Source: Austropuccinia psidii
Taxonomy: Eukaryota; Basidiomycota; Pucciniomycetes; Pucciniales; Sphaerophragmiaceae
Assembly: GCA_023105745.1 (NCBI GenBank)
Contig: JALGQZ010000002.1
Location: forward strand, 81,361,785-81,425,784
Length of the DNA stretch: 64,000 bases
Direction: 5' to 3'
Shown piece by piece: positions 20,604-30,186 of this stretch. The notes under the pieces were generated by a model. The model did not search any database. It saw only the letters and a list, made by a program, of their open reading frames with translations, and was not told the DNA's origin. The translations under genes were made by a program, and so were the position numbers. Positions within the stretch are counted from its first letter, which is position 1. Every line of letters begins with the position of its first letter.

Positions 20604-21964
20604 ATGCCAGTTCAGCATAGCCCCCAGCAAAGAATACTAGATCCCAGAAAATTCCAGCTGTTCTCACTCCTACAGAAAGGGCTCCTCTTGACCGCACACC
20701 ATCAGTTCATCAACTGAGTGCAAATTTGGACAGAGGACCACCAATGGAAGGAGCAGCACCCTCAAGAAGAGGTGGAATGAAATCTAGAAGATCAAGATCC
20801 TTTTCTGGACTTTTGGGTGGCTACCCTGGCATGTCTGAAGGTGCAAGAGCAAGATTAGGGGAAGTTGAAGATGAAGAGGGGGAAGAGTCTGTGGAAGAGG
20901 AAGATTCTGGGGAAACTGAAGTGGCAGATGCCTTGGCAAATGCTCCAGAGGTGCCTCAGGGTTCTAATCTAGCCCTTTCTAGTCAACCTCTTGTCTCTCA
21001 AACTGATCCAAGTCTCCTCAAGATGATGGAGCAGATGACTCAATTCATGGGACAACTCACTCAGGCAGTTGCCCCCAGGGACAATTCCAAAGCCCCTGCT
21101 TTCAAGACTCCATCCATGAAGGCACCTGATTCTTTTGATGGTACTCAAGCTCATAAGTTGAGAGGATTTATCCAATCCTGTCAACTAATTTTCCATAATG
21201 ATCCAGCAAACTTCTTCTCTGACAGGAAGAAGGTTTTGTACTCAACTTCTTTTCTTACTGGTAGAGCTGGCAAATGGATTGAACCCTACCTCTCAAATAT
21301 TTCCAATGAAGACCCTTCCTACCTCCTCAATAATTGGCCATTGTTTGAATCTCAATTATTCACTCTGTTTGGTGACCCCAATGAAGTCAGGAAAGCTGAA
21401 CAAGAGTTGGACAATTTGAGGATGAAGGAAAGTGGTCATGTTTCCTTGTACATAGCGGATTTCAGAAGCTTAATGTCAAGAATTGGAGATTGGGGGGAAA
21501 GAGCTTATATCCATGTTTACAGAAGAGGATTGGCATCAAGATTATTGGATCAGTTGGCCTCTCACCCTGGAACGTTTGATACTCTTCAAGAACTTATGGA
21601 TGTCACTCTAGAATTAGACACAAGATATCATGAGAGGCAAAAGGAAAAGGGTGGCAATCAAGAAAAGAAGCCTCTAGTCAGTGGATCCAATCAGTCTAGG
21701 CCTCCTCAAAACTCATTTCAAAAGAGGCCTCATCAGAAGAAGAATAAGAAGGGCAAGCAATTTCAATCTTCAAGGGACAAACCCCATGCTGCTCTCCTCA
21801 ATAAGGACAATAAATTAATCGGTTCTGAAAAGGAGAGGAGGATTCAAGCAGGGTTGTGTACTTATTGTGGTGGCAAGCACCCAATTGAAAAATGCTTCAA
21901 GAGACCTCAGAACAAGCCTGGGTCATCATCAAAAGGCTTCCCTAGCAAGCAGGGAAAAGCCTGA
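20604..21964 (+). CDS. gag: A1 gag (capsid and zinc knuckle; start region frameshifted)
   Basis: Gag forms the particle that packages element RNA. The main frame is open from about 20660 to the TGA at 21962-21964. It shows a Ser/Arg-rich start (GMKSRRSRSFSGLLGGYPG), an acidic EEGEESVEEEDSGE run, a capsid-like Retrotrans_gag region (SFDGTQAHKLRGFIQSCQLI to LYIADFRSLMSRIGDWGERA), a Lys-rich linker and a short zinc knuckle CTYCGGKHPIEKC (21855-21893, spacing CX2CX3HX4C). The ATG at 20604-20606 (MPVQHSP) corresponds to the A2 start but is out of frame here because of a one-base deletion between about 20615 and 20650 relative to A3. The next in-frame ATG is 20744. The stop overlaps the pol frame at CTGA. 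Confidence 0.9.
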
Positions 21965-24900
21965 GTGGGAATCATGATGTGTTCAATGGTTCTCACTTAT
22001 TTCCTTCAAGAGCACAATTGTGCACTCTGAATACTAGTGTCAAGAAATCTTTAAAATTTCTTATTTTCTCCTCTGTCTCTGATATTTTTTATAGTATTCT
22101 CATTGATTCTGGTGCTACAAACTCTTTTATTGCAAAGAATTTTGTTCTCAAGTACTCATTGACTCTGTCAGAGCTCCCTGAAAAGATTCCTCTTTTCATT
22201 TTGGATTCTAATGAATCCCCTGCCTTGTTCATCACCCATTATACCAAGTGGGTAGTTGACTTGCCTTCCTTCCCAAGCTTTGAATGGGATTTCTTTATCA
22301 TAGATTCACCCAAAGGAGAAGACCTGATATTGGGCTATGATTTCCTTTACCATTTCAATCCCATTATTAATTGGAAAAATGGATTGATCACCTATGATTC
22401 TAATCATAAGGATTCTAGTGGTATTATTCCTTCTACTAGTAATGACTTAGCCACTGCTGTCAACAGTGTTGCTCTGGCTGGTGAACTTAAGACACCTTCC
22501 ATCCCGTCTTCTGTCCATATCCCTTCCATAATTCCCTCTCAGTCATTACTTCCATCAAGAGATGAAGTCTTCAAAGAGATAAAGGATGTTGGAGAAGATG
22601 TTGCCATATCTTCACTTCATCTCTTCCAAGGAGATATGGACCTTCCTCCCTTATCTTTTCATGCATCCCTGGAGGAGCAGTGGGATGAGGAGGAAGAGCC
22701 AGAAGAAATTGAAACTGTGCTGAGGGTTGTTCCTCCTGCTTATCACCAATATTTGGATGTATTCTCCAAGGTGAAAGCAGAGAAACTTCCTCCACACCGC
22801 GCCTGTGATCACCATATCGAATTGGAGGGTCTTCTACCTCCAATTGGTGTTATCTACTCATTATCAAATCAAGAGTCAGAAACACTGCGGGCCTACATTT
22901 CAGAGAATGTAGAGAAAGGTTTCATTAGACCAAGCTCCTCTTCAACAGGAGCACCTGTCCTTTTTGTCAAGAAAAAGGATGGAGGTCTTCGTTTGTGTGT
23001 TGACTACCGCAAACTCAATGCTGTCACTAGGAAGAACAGATACCCTGTTCCTCCTATGAACCAGCTTCTTACCGTATTCAACGGTTCCACTATCTTCTCC
23101 AAGATAGATTTGCGTGGTGCATATAACCTTCTGAGAATCAAAGAGGGGGATGAGCACTTAACTGCCTTTAGAACCAAATATGGCAGTTATGAGTATTTGG
23201 TCAAGCCATTTGGTTTGACCAATGCTCCTGCTTCTTTCCAAAATCTAGTAAATGATATCTTTGCAGATTTTTTGGATGTGTTTGTTGTGGTTTATCTAGA
23301 TGATATTATGGTCTTTTCCAGTTCTGAGGAGGAACATGTCAAACATGTGGCCTCTGTCCTCCAAAGACTGAGGGACAATAATCTATTTGCCAAAGCCTCC
23401 AAGTGCGTATTCCATGCCTCAAGTGTGGAATACTTGGGCTACGTTGTTTCAAGTGATGGCCTCAAGATGGATTCTTCAAAAGTTCAGCAAATCCTCAATT
23501 GGCCTCAGCCCAGAAACATCAAGGCTCTTCAATCTTTTCTTGGCTTTGCCAATTTTTATCGACGTTTCATTAAAAATTATTCTAAAAAAATCACTTCTCT
23601 CACTTCCCTCCTTAAAAAAGATTCTCCTTTTGTCTTCAATGAGGAAGCTCTTAGTCAGTTTCAAGCACTCAAAGAAGCTTTCACCTCTGCTCCTATCTTA
23701 TCTCATTTTAATCCTTCTCTACCTACTATAGTAGAGACTGATGCTTCTGATTATGCATTGGGCGCCGTACTCAGTCAGGTGAATGACTCTGGAAAGCATC
23801 CCATTGCATTTGATAGTCGCAAGCTCTTACCAGCTGAACTCAACTATGAAATTCATGACAAGGAACTCCTTGGCATAGTTTGGGCTCTCAAGCGCTGGAG
23901 GGCCTTTCTTCTTTCTCTTTCCAATCCTTTTGAGGTCTTGACAGACCACTCTTCCTTGCAGTTTTTCATGTCTTCCAAAGTTCTTACTCGTCGTCAGGCC
24001 CGTTGGGCTGAATTTCTCTCAGAATTTCATTTCACTATCACTTACCGCCCAGGCAGGCTGGCCACTTTGCCGGATGCCTTGTCACGTCGGGATGACGTGT
24101 ACCCAGAGAGGGGGGTGGACTTCATCAGCAAGAATCCTCACAATTTTCATAAAATACTTAAGCAAGATGGAATTCAAGAGTCAAGATTCTTCTCAATCAA
24201 AGTGGAAATTTTCTCAGATTTAGTGGACAAGATTCAAAAAGAAGTATGGCAAGACAAAGACTATAAAGAAATACTCAAGCAACTAGCAAGAGGTGAATCA
24301 GTTCCAGATTATTCTCTTGAACCTCAAGCCAAGTTATTATTATTCAAAGATAGAGTGGTAATCCCAAGCAATAAAGAACTTCAACTCAATATTCTTCAAA
24401 AGCATCATGACTCACCATTGGCTGGCCATCCTGGCCAGGAGAAGACCCTCAAGCTCATCAAGAGGGATTTTTATTGGGCTGGAATGAATCAATTCATCAA
24501 GGACTATGTGTCCTCATGTCAGCAATGTTCAAGAAACAAGAACATCCATCACAAGAAGTTTGGATTACTCAAGCCTCTTTCAATTCCATCTGGTCCTTGG
24601 AATTCATTATCAATGGACTTTATCACTCAATTGCCACTGTCCAACAACTTTGATTCAATTTTAGTAGTTGTGGACAGATTCTCAAAAATGGCAATCTTCA
24701 TTCCAACTTATGGCACAATCACTGCTCTGGATTTAGCTCAGATATTCATTAGCCATGTATTTTCCAAGCATGGACTCCCAGTCAGTATTGTAAGTGATAG
24801 AGGATCCTTATTTGTTTCATCATTCTGGACTCAATTGTGTCAGCAGCTCAAGATATCAAGAGATCTTTCAACTGCCTTTCACCCCGAAACAGATGGACAG

Positions 24901-25680
24901 ACAGAGAGGGTAAATCAGATACTAGAACAGTACCTTCGGATGTATGTCAGCTATCATCAAGATGACTGGTACACCTGGCTCCCTCTGGCTGAATTCGCCT
25001 ATAATAATGCAGAACATTCATCAACCAAGCAATCACCCTTTTTCACCATTTATGGAAGAAATCCCAGCTTTGACTCAATCCATATTTCTCAAGACTCACC
25101 TGCTGGAAAGTTATCAACAAAACTCCAATCAGTACAGCAAGTTGTCAAAGAAGAATTAGAGTCAGCAATAAGGAGATTCAAGAAGTATGCAGATAGAAAT
25201 AGGGCAATTCCACCTGATTTCCAACCTGGGGACAAAGTATGGCTAGCTTCCAAGAACAACAAGACAACAAGACCCACCCAGAAATTATCAGAAAGATGGT
25301 TGGGACCCTTTGAAGTTCTTAAGAAGATTGGCAGCCATGCATATCACCTCAAGTTGCCTCAGCAATGGAAGACAGTTCACCCTGTATTCCATGTGTCCTT
25401 ATTAGAACCAGTCAAGCATTCAACTATCCCAAATCGTCATCAATTGCCGCCACCACCAGTTTTAGTGGAAGAGCAAGAAGAATGGGAAGTGGCTCAGGTT
25501 CTGGACTCAAAACTCAAAAGAGGTAATTTATGGTATCTCGTAGAGTGGAAAGGATTCAGTGAAGACCCAGAAAGAACCACTTGGGAACCAGCTTCCAACC
25601 TTACCAACTCACCAGACCTTGTCAAGGATTTCCACTCATTGTATCCAGACAAGCCTGGTCCAAATACCTCAAGAGTTTGA
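21961..25680 (+). CDS. pol: A1 pol: protease, RT, RNase H, integrase, chromodomain
   Basis: A single open frame of about 1240 codons. Numbering from 21979: protease DSGA (43-46), RT from about 280 with YLDD at 439-442, RNase H from ETDASDYALG (about 588) to LPDALSRRDD, integrase zinc motif HHDSPLAGH...CQQC (from about 808), catalytic D880, D940 and E976 with the canonical D-59-D-35-E spacing, and a C-terminal chromodomain (about 1168-1222, WYLVEWKGFSEDPERTTWEP). All catalytic residues are present. One oddity is VKPFGLTNAP where A3 has VMPFG. There is no in-frame ATG at the start: the frame opens at CTG (21961), overlapping the gag stop as CTGA, where A3 has ATGA. Expression may use reinitiation, CUG initiation or frameshifting. 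Confidence 0.95.
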   Translation: MSGNHDVFNGSHLFPSRAQLCTLNTSVKKSLKFLIFSSVSDIFYSILIDSGATNSFIAKNFVLKYSLTLSELPEKIPLFILDSNESPALFITHYTKWVVDLPSFPSFEWDFFIIDSPKGEDLILGYDFLYHFNPIINWKNGLITYDSNHKDSSGIIPSTSNDLATAVNSVALAGELKTPSIPSSVHIPSIIPSQSLLPSRDEVFKEIKDVGEDVAISSLHLFQGDMDLPPLSFHASLEEQWDEEEEPEEIETVLRVVPPAYHQYLDVFSKVKAEKLPPHRACDHHIELEGLLPPIGVIYSLSNQESETLRAYISENVEKGFIRPSSSSTGAPVLFVKKKDGGLRLCVDYRKLNAVTRKNRYPVPPMNQLLTVFNGSTIFSKIDLRGAYNLLRIKEGDEHLTAFRTKYGSYEYLVKPFGLTNAPASFQNLVNDIFADFLDVFVVVYLDDIMVFSSSEEEHVKHVASVLQRLRDNNLFAKASKCVFHASSVEYLGYVVSSDGLKMDSSKVQQILNWPQPRNIKALQSFLGFANFYRRFIKNYSKKITSLTSLLKKDSPFVFNEEALSQFQALKEAFTSAPILSHFNPSLPTIVETDASDYALGAVLSQVNDSGKHPIAFDSRKLLPAELNYEIHDKELLGIVWALKRWRAFLLSLSNPFEVLTDHSSLQFFMSSKVLTRRQARWAEFLSEFHFTITYRPGRLATLPDALSRRDDVYPERGVDFISKNPHNFHKILKQDGIQESRFFSIKVEIFSDLVDKIQKEVWQDKDYKEILKQLARGESVPDYSLEPQAKLLLFKDRVVIPSNKELQLNILQKHHDSPLAGHPGQEKTLKLIKRDFYWAGMNQFIKDYVSSCQQCSRNKNIHHKKFGLLKPLSIPSGPWNSLSMDFITQLPLSNNFDSILVVVDRFSKMAIFIPTYGTITALDLAQIFISHVFSKHGLPVSIVSDRGSLFVSSFWTQLCQQLKISRDLSTAFHPETDGQTERVNQILEQYLRMYVSYHQDDWYTWLPLAEFAYNNAEHSSTKQSPFFTIYGRNPSFDSIHISQDSPAGKLSTKLQSVQQVVKEELESAIRRFKKYADRNRAIPPDFQPGDKVWLASKNNKTTRPTQKLSERWLGPFEVLKKIGSHAYHLKLPQQWKTVHPVFHVSLLEPVKHSTIPNRHQLPPPPVLVEEQEEWEVAQVLDSKLKRGNLWYLVEWKGFSEDPERTTWEPASNLTNSPDLVKDFHSLYPDKPGPNTSRV

Positions 25681-26460
25681 TTTTATGGTGCTTGGTGGGG
25701 AGAAGAAGTTATGAAAGTAAGTTCCTCTCCTGGCATGCACCTTTAAGGGGGTATTCTACCCATATGTTGTTGTAAGCATCACCTTGGCCACTTTGTGAGC
25801 ACTTGTCAATTCTTTGGACAGGTTCAGTAAGCATACAACATCAATACCCTCCATTTGGACCTTATCAAGATATGGCCAAATGTCTCTTTCTTTCTTTTGT
25901 TTTCATTTTCTTTCTTTAGTATCATTTCATTTTATGCCAATCATCATAATTCAAGACATTCATTACTTCAAGTCATTTACGGCAATCCATTTCAGTAGTC
26001 ATTTATGGCAAATCATTTCAGAAGGCACTTATGGCAATTTATTTCAGGCTTATGGTGCTTGGTGGGGAGTGGAAGTTATGAAAGTAAGTTCCATCTCCTG
26101 GTATGCATCCCTGAGGGTTCTACTTCTTGTAAAACATCACCTTGGCCACTCTGTGAGCATCAAATGCTTGGTTTCCATTTTTCAGACACTTCTTGGCCAG
26201 AATCAAGCAACTCACCACAAGAAGGACCAGCCATCAGGAATTTTTCTTTATCTCTTTCTTTACTCTCATTTTCTCTTATTCTTTCATTTTTTCTTTCTTT
26301 CTTTACTTGTATAATTTTCTTCTTTTATTTCTTTAAAGCAGCAGCATCCCCTCCCCAAATCATGTATTGGGAGGTTCCATTATCCTTTTTATTTTTTATT
26401 TTTTAGTAGTTATAAGAGTGGGGATAGAAGTCAAACCAAACACAAACAAGGAAAAGGAAA
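25681..26460 (+). repeat. A1 post-pol region with a duplicated module
   Basis: Non-coding sequence after the pol stop. A module of about 115 bp is present twice (about 25686-25800 and 26053-26162). Each copy holds GGTGCTTGGTGGGGAG, GTTATGAAAGTAAGTTCC and CATCACCTTGGCCACT. A3 has the same pair at 54563-54690 and 54277-54386. The embedded GTAAGT looks like a splice donor. The 3' end of the antisense gene abuts at 26461. Confidence 0.7.
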
Positions 26461-27755
26461 CTAGTTATCTCTACCCAAGTCATCAAAAGCTCTCTGGAAG
26501 TCATTTATCAACTCATCTTCATACCAGGCAAATTTTGCAGCCATCTCTTCAGAAGCAGTACCTGGAATAGTCCTGTCATTGGCATACATAATCACCTCTC
26601 TGCTATTTCTATCAACCCTCCTGAACAATCTGGCCACAGCATCTTGATTTTCACTAGCCGCGTTGGGATCTTCTCTGGTAACCCGGATAGGCCAACGTTC
26701 TCTTCTTTGGAAGACTTGGGCGGCAGGAAACGGCAAAGGAGACAATACATCTCTTCTTCTGCTGGAGCTGGCCACAGGTTGGAGTTGACGGGAGGTGTTT
26801 ATGGGTGAGTTTCTGGGCTGTTGAACTGGAGATGGTCTTTCTGCTGGATTCAAGGCAGGCCTGGTGGTATGGGAAGTAGTTGGTGAAGGAGGAGGAAGGG
26901 TTGTAGGAATAGAAGCAAGCATTGGTTGAAAGGTTCTTGGAGTACTGGGAATGACCTGACTTTGGAATCTGGTGTTGGCAAGAGGTTGAGAGGAGGAATT
27001 GCTGGATGGATGGCCACTTGAATGGGGAATAACTTGAACTTCTTCACCATAAAACTCATCACTTCCTTCAGCATCTGGATCTGATGGGGAATCAACAATT
27101 CTTCTTAGCTTCTTCACTACTTTCACCACTCCGTCAGCATTGGTCCTTGAGATTGGAATTTCTGAGCTGTAGTGAATGGGCCTACCACCAATTGGAATGG
27201 ACCCTCCAACATTAGTCCATCTGGCCACATCCCTCTGCCTGGAACCAGTCACTACATCAAGATATCAGCACCAATTCAATCAAATTATGCAAAGCACTCA
27301 CATTGAGAAAATCCAGAAGTGGCATCAGGGGTAGGCTCCTCAAGAATGGGGAATTCCTGCCCATAAGGCCCATCCTTCCTACTCCACAAGTGTCTCTTGA
27401 CCCGGGACAAAGTTGATCCGGTACGGCGGCATGGCTTCTTCCCAATAAAGCAGAAATGGCATTTTGACGATCGAGGATTGTAATGTTGAAAGCAATCCTT
27501 ACCCCTGGCCAAACACTCAGTACAGGCAGGATCAAGAACTTCAACTGCTCTGAACCCATCATATATTTGGGAGGGGTCAAAATGGCCAGAATACGCCATG
27601 GAGGGAGAAGACAATCGACTGAAGACGCCAGAACCATGAAGAACAGACGGTGGCGGTGCAGAAGGGGAAGATTCAGTGAGTTCAGTCAGTTTGGAACTCA
27701 TAACTGAAGGAAGTGCAAGCAGAAGATTCAAGACATCAGAATCAATCCACTCCAC
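26461..27755 (-). CDS. Antisense two-exon gene in A1 with a Zn2Cys6-type motif
   Basis: Exon 1 is 27755-27302 and exon 2 is 27251-26461, joined over a 50-nt intron (27252-27301) with donor CAAT|GTGAGT and acceptor GATGTAG. The splice keeps the frame (1245 nt, 414 residues plus stop). Residues 78-109 (27524-27429) have six Cys at 78, 81, 88, 99, 102 and 109, i.e. C-X2-C-X6-C-X10-C-X2-C-X6-C, the spacing of fungal Zn(II)2Cys6 DNA-binding clusters, with Arg/Lys between them. After it come basic RVKRHLW, a long Ser/Pro-rich middle and a helical C-terminus (FAWYEDELINDFQRAFDDLG). A second ATG is at 27701. It converges on pol. From memory similar proteins are common among uncharacterised myrtle rust predictions. 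DNA binding is inferred from spacing only; a gag-like or structural zinc role remains possible. Confidence 0.75.
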
Positions 27756-28711
27756 ATCAAGAAAAAGAAATTTGACTCAAGGAACTGGGGCCATAACTCA
27801 ATTATGCCCCACCTCAAAGCCTCTAAGGTGAAGGTTCACACCCCTTTGGGGCTGAACTCATCACCCAGGGCCTCCTCTGCAACTCTGGGGGAGGCCAAGA
27901 TCTTGATGGTCCTGGACCCCTTCAATGGATCCAGGCCATATATGGTGAAACTTGGAATTGGGCCATTTTTTGGGCCCCTTGGTCACCCTGGGTCCCCAGC
28001 AGATTTGGGCCCAGGGGCTCCATTTTGGTCCTGGGGGCCTCCAATAGCCCCCACGGACCGCGGACCGCGGCGTACGGTCCACGGACCACGGACCGCGAAC
28101 CACGGCGTACGGACCGCGGACCGTAGGACCCCAAAACATCAAAAAAGCCTATTATGGCCAAAAAACCAGAAAAATCAAAAAAATTGCCCTAATCACCAAA
28201 ATACCCAGCAAGGCCAAAAAGGCCATAAAAAGCAAGATACATCAAGATCACTCAAGATGGAGGCCACAGTCCAAAACCCACTGGGAGGGCTGCCTGAGGC
28301 CAATTCCTTGGATCATGGGGACAAGACCCCTTGGAGGTTCATTGAATGGATTAAGTCTGGGCCAATGAGTACAAGTCATATACTCATTGGGCACCAATTT
28401 TTGAGCACAAGTGCTCAAGGGCCTTTATTCTGGGATATATCCCAAGGCCACATCCCAAGACATGGCTGATTGAATCAAAAGAAAAGAATTGCATACTCTG
28501 GAAGGAATACTCACTCAAACTTGAAAAGAAAGGGGGGAATCAATTGAATTTGGCAGGGAAGAAGTAATGAAGGATTTTCAGGATAATGGTCAAGAGGAAA
28601 GAAAATTAAAAGAAAATTTTTTGAAAAAAAATGTGGGGATATTGAGATGCCACTCAACAGTGGCAGGGTATTATGGTGTTCAGGAGCCCACCAGTTTCAA
28701 GAGGGGGATAC
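27756..28711 (+). other. A1 non-coding region between antisense gene and 3' LTR
   Basis: This GC-richer stretch, with GGCC- and GGGCC-rich words, lies upstream of the antisense gene and probably contains its promoter. It ends in a polypurine tract (28701-28711). Its style (AAAAGGCC words, CGG array) resembles the U3 part of the long LTRs at 36300-36480 and 50640-50830, although here it is outside the LTR. The 221-codon plus-strand frame through it (27804-28469) crosses the array and is not supported. Confidence 0.6.
28053..28127. promoter_or_regulatory. CGG/CCG triplet array
   Basis: About 75 bp of overlapping CGGACCG, CGGTCC and CCACGG words, partly palindromic, in an otherwise AT-rich element. 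CGG triplets are the classic recognition units of Zn2Cys6 regulators. It lies about 300 bp upstream of the antisense gene start. Related blocks occur in the long LTRs at 36373-36432, 45402-45475, 48010-48058 and 50703-50750. Confidence 0.6.
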
Positions 28712-29470
28712 TGTAACAACCATCCATCAGGGGTAAGGGTATTCATTCATACACCCACTCAAACACCTCAAATCAGCAAATCCAGTATCTGCATCAGCAG
28801 TCAGCTTCAGCAATCTTCATTCTGAAACATGCATACAGTTTGGTACATCAATACAGCCTGTCAATACTTGTACAGGATGGATTCACCCAATACAGTTTCA
28901 ATACACCAGTATGAAACTGTATGATCACTCAAATACACCACACCTCTTATACAGGTTCTGTACAACTGTACAGGACCTGTATTGGCCAGACTCAATTCAA
29001 CAATCAATTATTCTCATGAAAATTCTTCTCTGGATCAAGGCTGGTGATTCTCACATATACCAGCCCCTCTTTCTCGCCCCTGGGGACTTTTCCCCAGTTA
29101 ATTAATTTAGTTTATTTATTATTTTATAATTATTCTTATCCTTATTTTGGGTATTATAATTATTTAATCTTAAGTTAGTCTTTGCATTTCTCTCTTCGCC
29201 TGTACAGTATGAGTTGGGTGGCCATATCCTTATTAACCCTTCTCTTTCCATTCTGACAGGTTGAAACAGTGGACTTGGACTTGTTTGTGGTTGGCTCTTC
29301 TATTCTTTACTCTTATCTTTTGTTGCTGCTTTTCTTATATTTATTCTTTTAGTAATTCATCTTTGACACTCTTAAGTGTATTCCCTTTTATCTTATCTTT
29401 GAGCCCTCCATAAGTGAGTCCCAGTTTACTGAGTGCCAGGCCCTCTTCACTTCGAAGAGCCCCTGTGACA
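28712..29470 (+). repeat. A1 3' LTR (759 bp)
   Basis: It is the same length as the 5' LTR and almost identical by eye, flanked by the polypurine tract on the left and the TTACT duplication on the right. Confidence 0.96.
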
Positions 29471-29960
29471 TTACTCTAAAAGACCTTTAAAAATATTCTA
29501 ATTGGGCTTAAACAATCATAAATTATACTTATAATCAGAAAATTATATAATAATTTTATAATTATTGATTTTAAAAGCTATTGAGGCATTTGGAAAGAAA
29601 TTTTACTGTCTTACACATGGTTTTTCACATCCTTAGACTTGCAAAAACTTTCTTTAAGTGACTCTAGTGATTAAAAAAGATATTTTATAAATTAAAAATA
29701 ATTTTATATTATAAATTAATTTTATAAAAGAATCATATTTCATTTTTATTTTATTCTTTAAAAATAAAAACATAAAAAAGAATAAAAATATTAAAAACCA
29801 ATAAAAAAGTTATTTTATTAATTTTAATTTCATTTCTTTAATTATTTTCATTTTTCTTTAAAAAAAAAGATATAAAAGAAACTTTTATTTGGAAAATTGC
29901 CATATCTTACCAAAAATAACACTTTTGTATAAAAGACTTATATTTATTTGTCTTTTTTAG
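29471..29960 (+). other. B3 leader, remainder
   Basis: AT-rich non-coding leader of B3 continuing after A1; it matches the B2 leader (16639-17120) in inverse orientation. It ends in the T-rich acceptor TCTTTTTTAG (29951-29960). Confidence 0.7.
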
Positions 29961-30110
29961 TGTTTGAAGATAATCCAACAGAAGACAACCAAACCACTGT
30001 TGAAGAATTGATGGAAGAAACTTGTCAAAGTTCTCCAACACCAATAATTACCAAGAGAAAGAAAGCCAAGGAATTGGACTTTCCAGGACCCACCATTCAG
30101 GACTCTGAAG
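29961..30110 (+). CDS. B3 conserved 150-nt exon upstream of gag
   Basis: It encodes FEDNPTEDNQTTVEELMEET, then KRKKAKELDFPG and TIQDSE, followed by a GTGAGT donor at 30111. It is the third copy of the exon described at 8911-9060. The candidate intron is 30111-30197, ending CTACCAG. Confidence 0.5.
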
Positions 30111-30186
30111 GTGAGTACCTCATTTATAAATTGCCATAAGAAAATTCCTGTTCTGAAATCCTCTTATTTCTTATTTTTCTTATAAT

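Larger units (their letters stand above)
19127..29470 (+). mobile_element. Element A1: complete family A chromovirus with an extra antisense gene
   Basis: This 10,344-bp Ty3/gypsy element has two 759-bp LTRs that differ at only one position that I noticed by eye (T/C near 19223 versus 28808). The 5-bp target duplication TTACT is at 19122-19126 and 29471-29475. Order: LTR, self-priming PBS, repeat-rich leader, gag, pol (protease, RT, RNase H, integrase, chromodomain), duplicated 3' module, antisense Cys-rich gene, CGG/CCG array, polypurine tract GAGGGGGATAC (28701-28711), LTR. It sits in the leader of B3 and is the youngest large insertion in the window. Confidence 0.97.

Noticed and set aside
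22571..22843. Minus-strand frames inside A1 pol (also 22942-23157, 23476-23664, 25089-25277)
   Set aside because: Antisense shadows of conserved pol domains, with equivalents in A3, and no protein features of their own.
26850..27098. 82-codon minus-strand frame
   Set aside because: It is an alternative frame within exon 2 of the antisense gene, Pro/Leu-rich, with no support.
27804..28469. 221-codon plus-strand open frame in A1
   Set aside because: It passes through the CGG array and gives Gly/Pro/Arg-rich low-complexity sequence with no conserved match in other elements.
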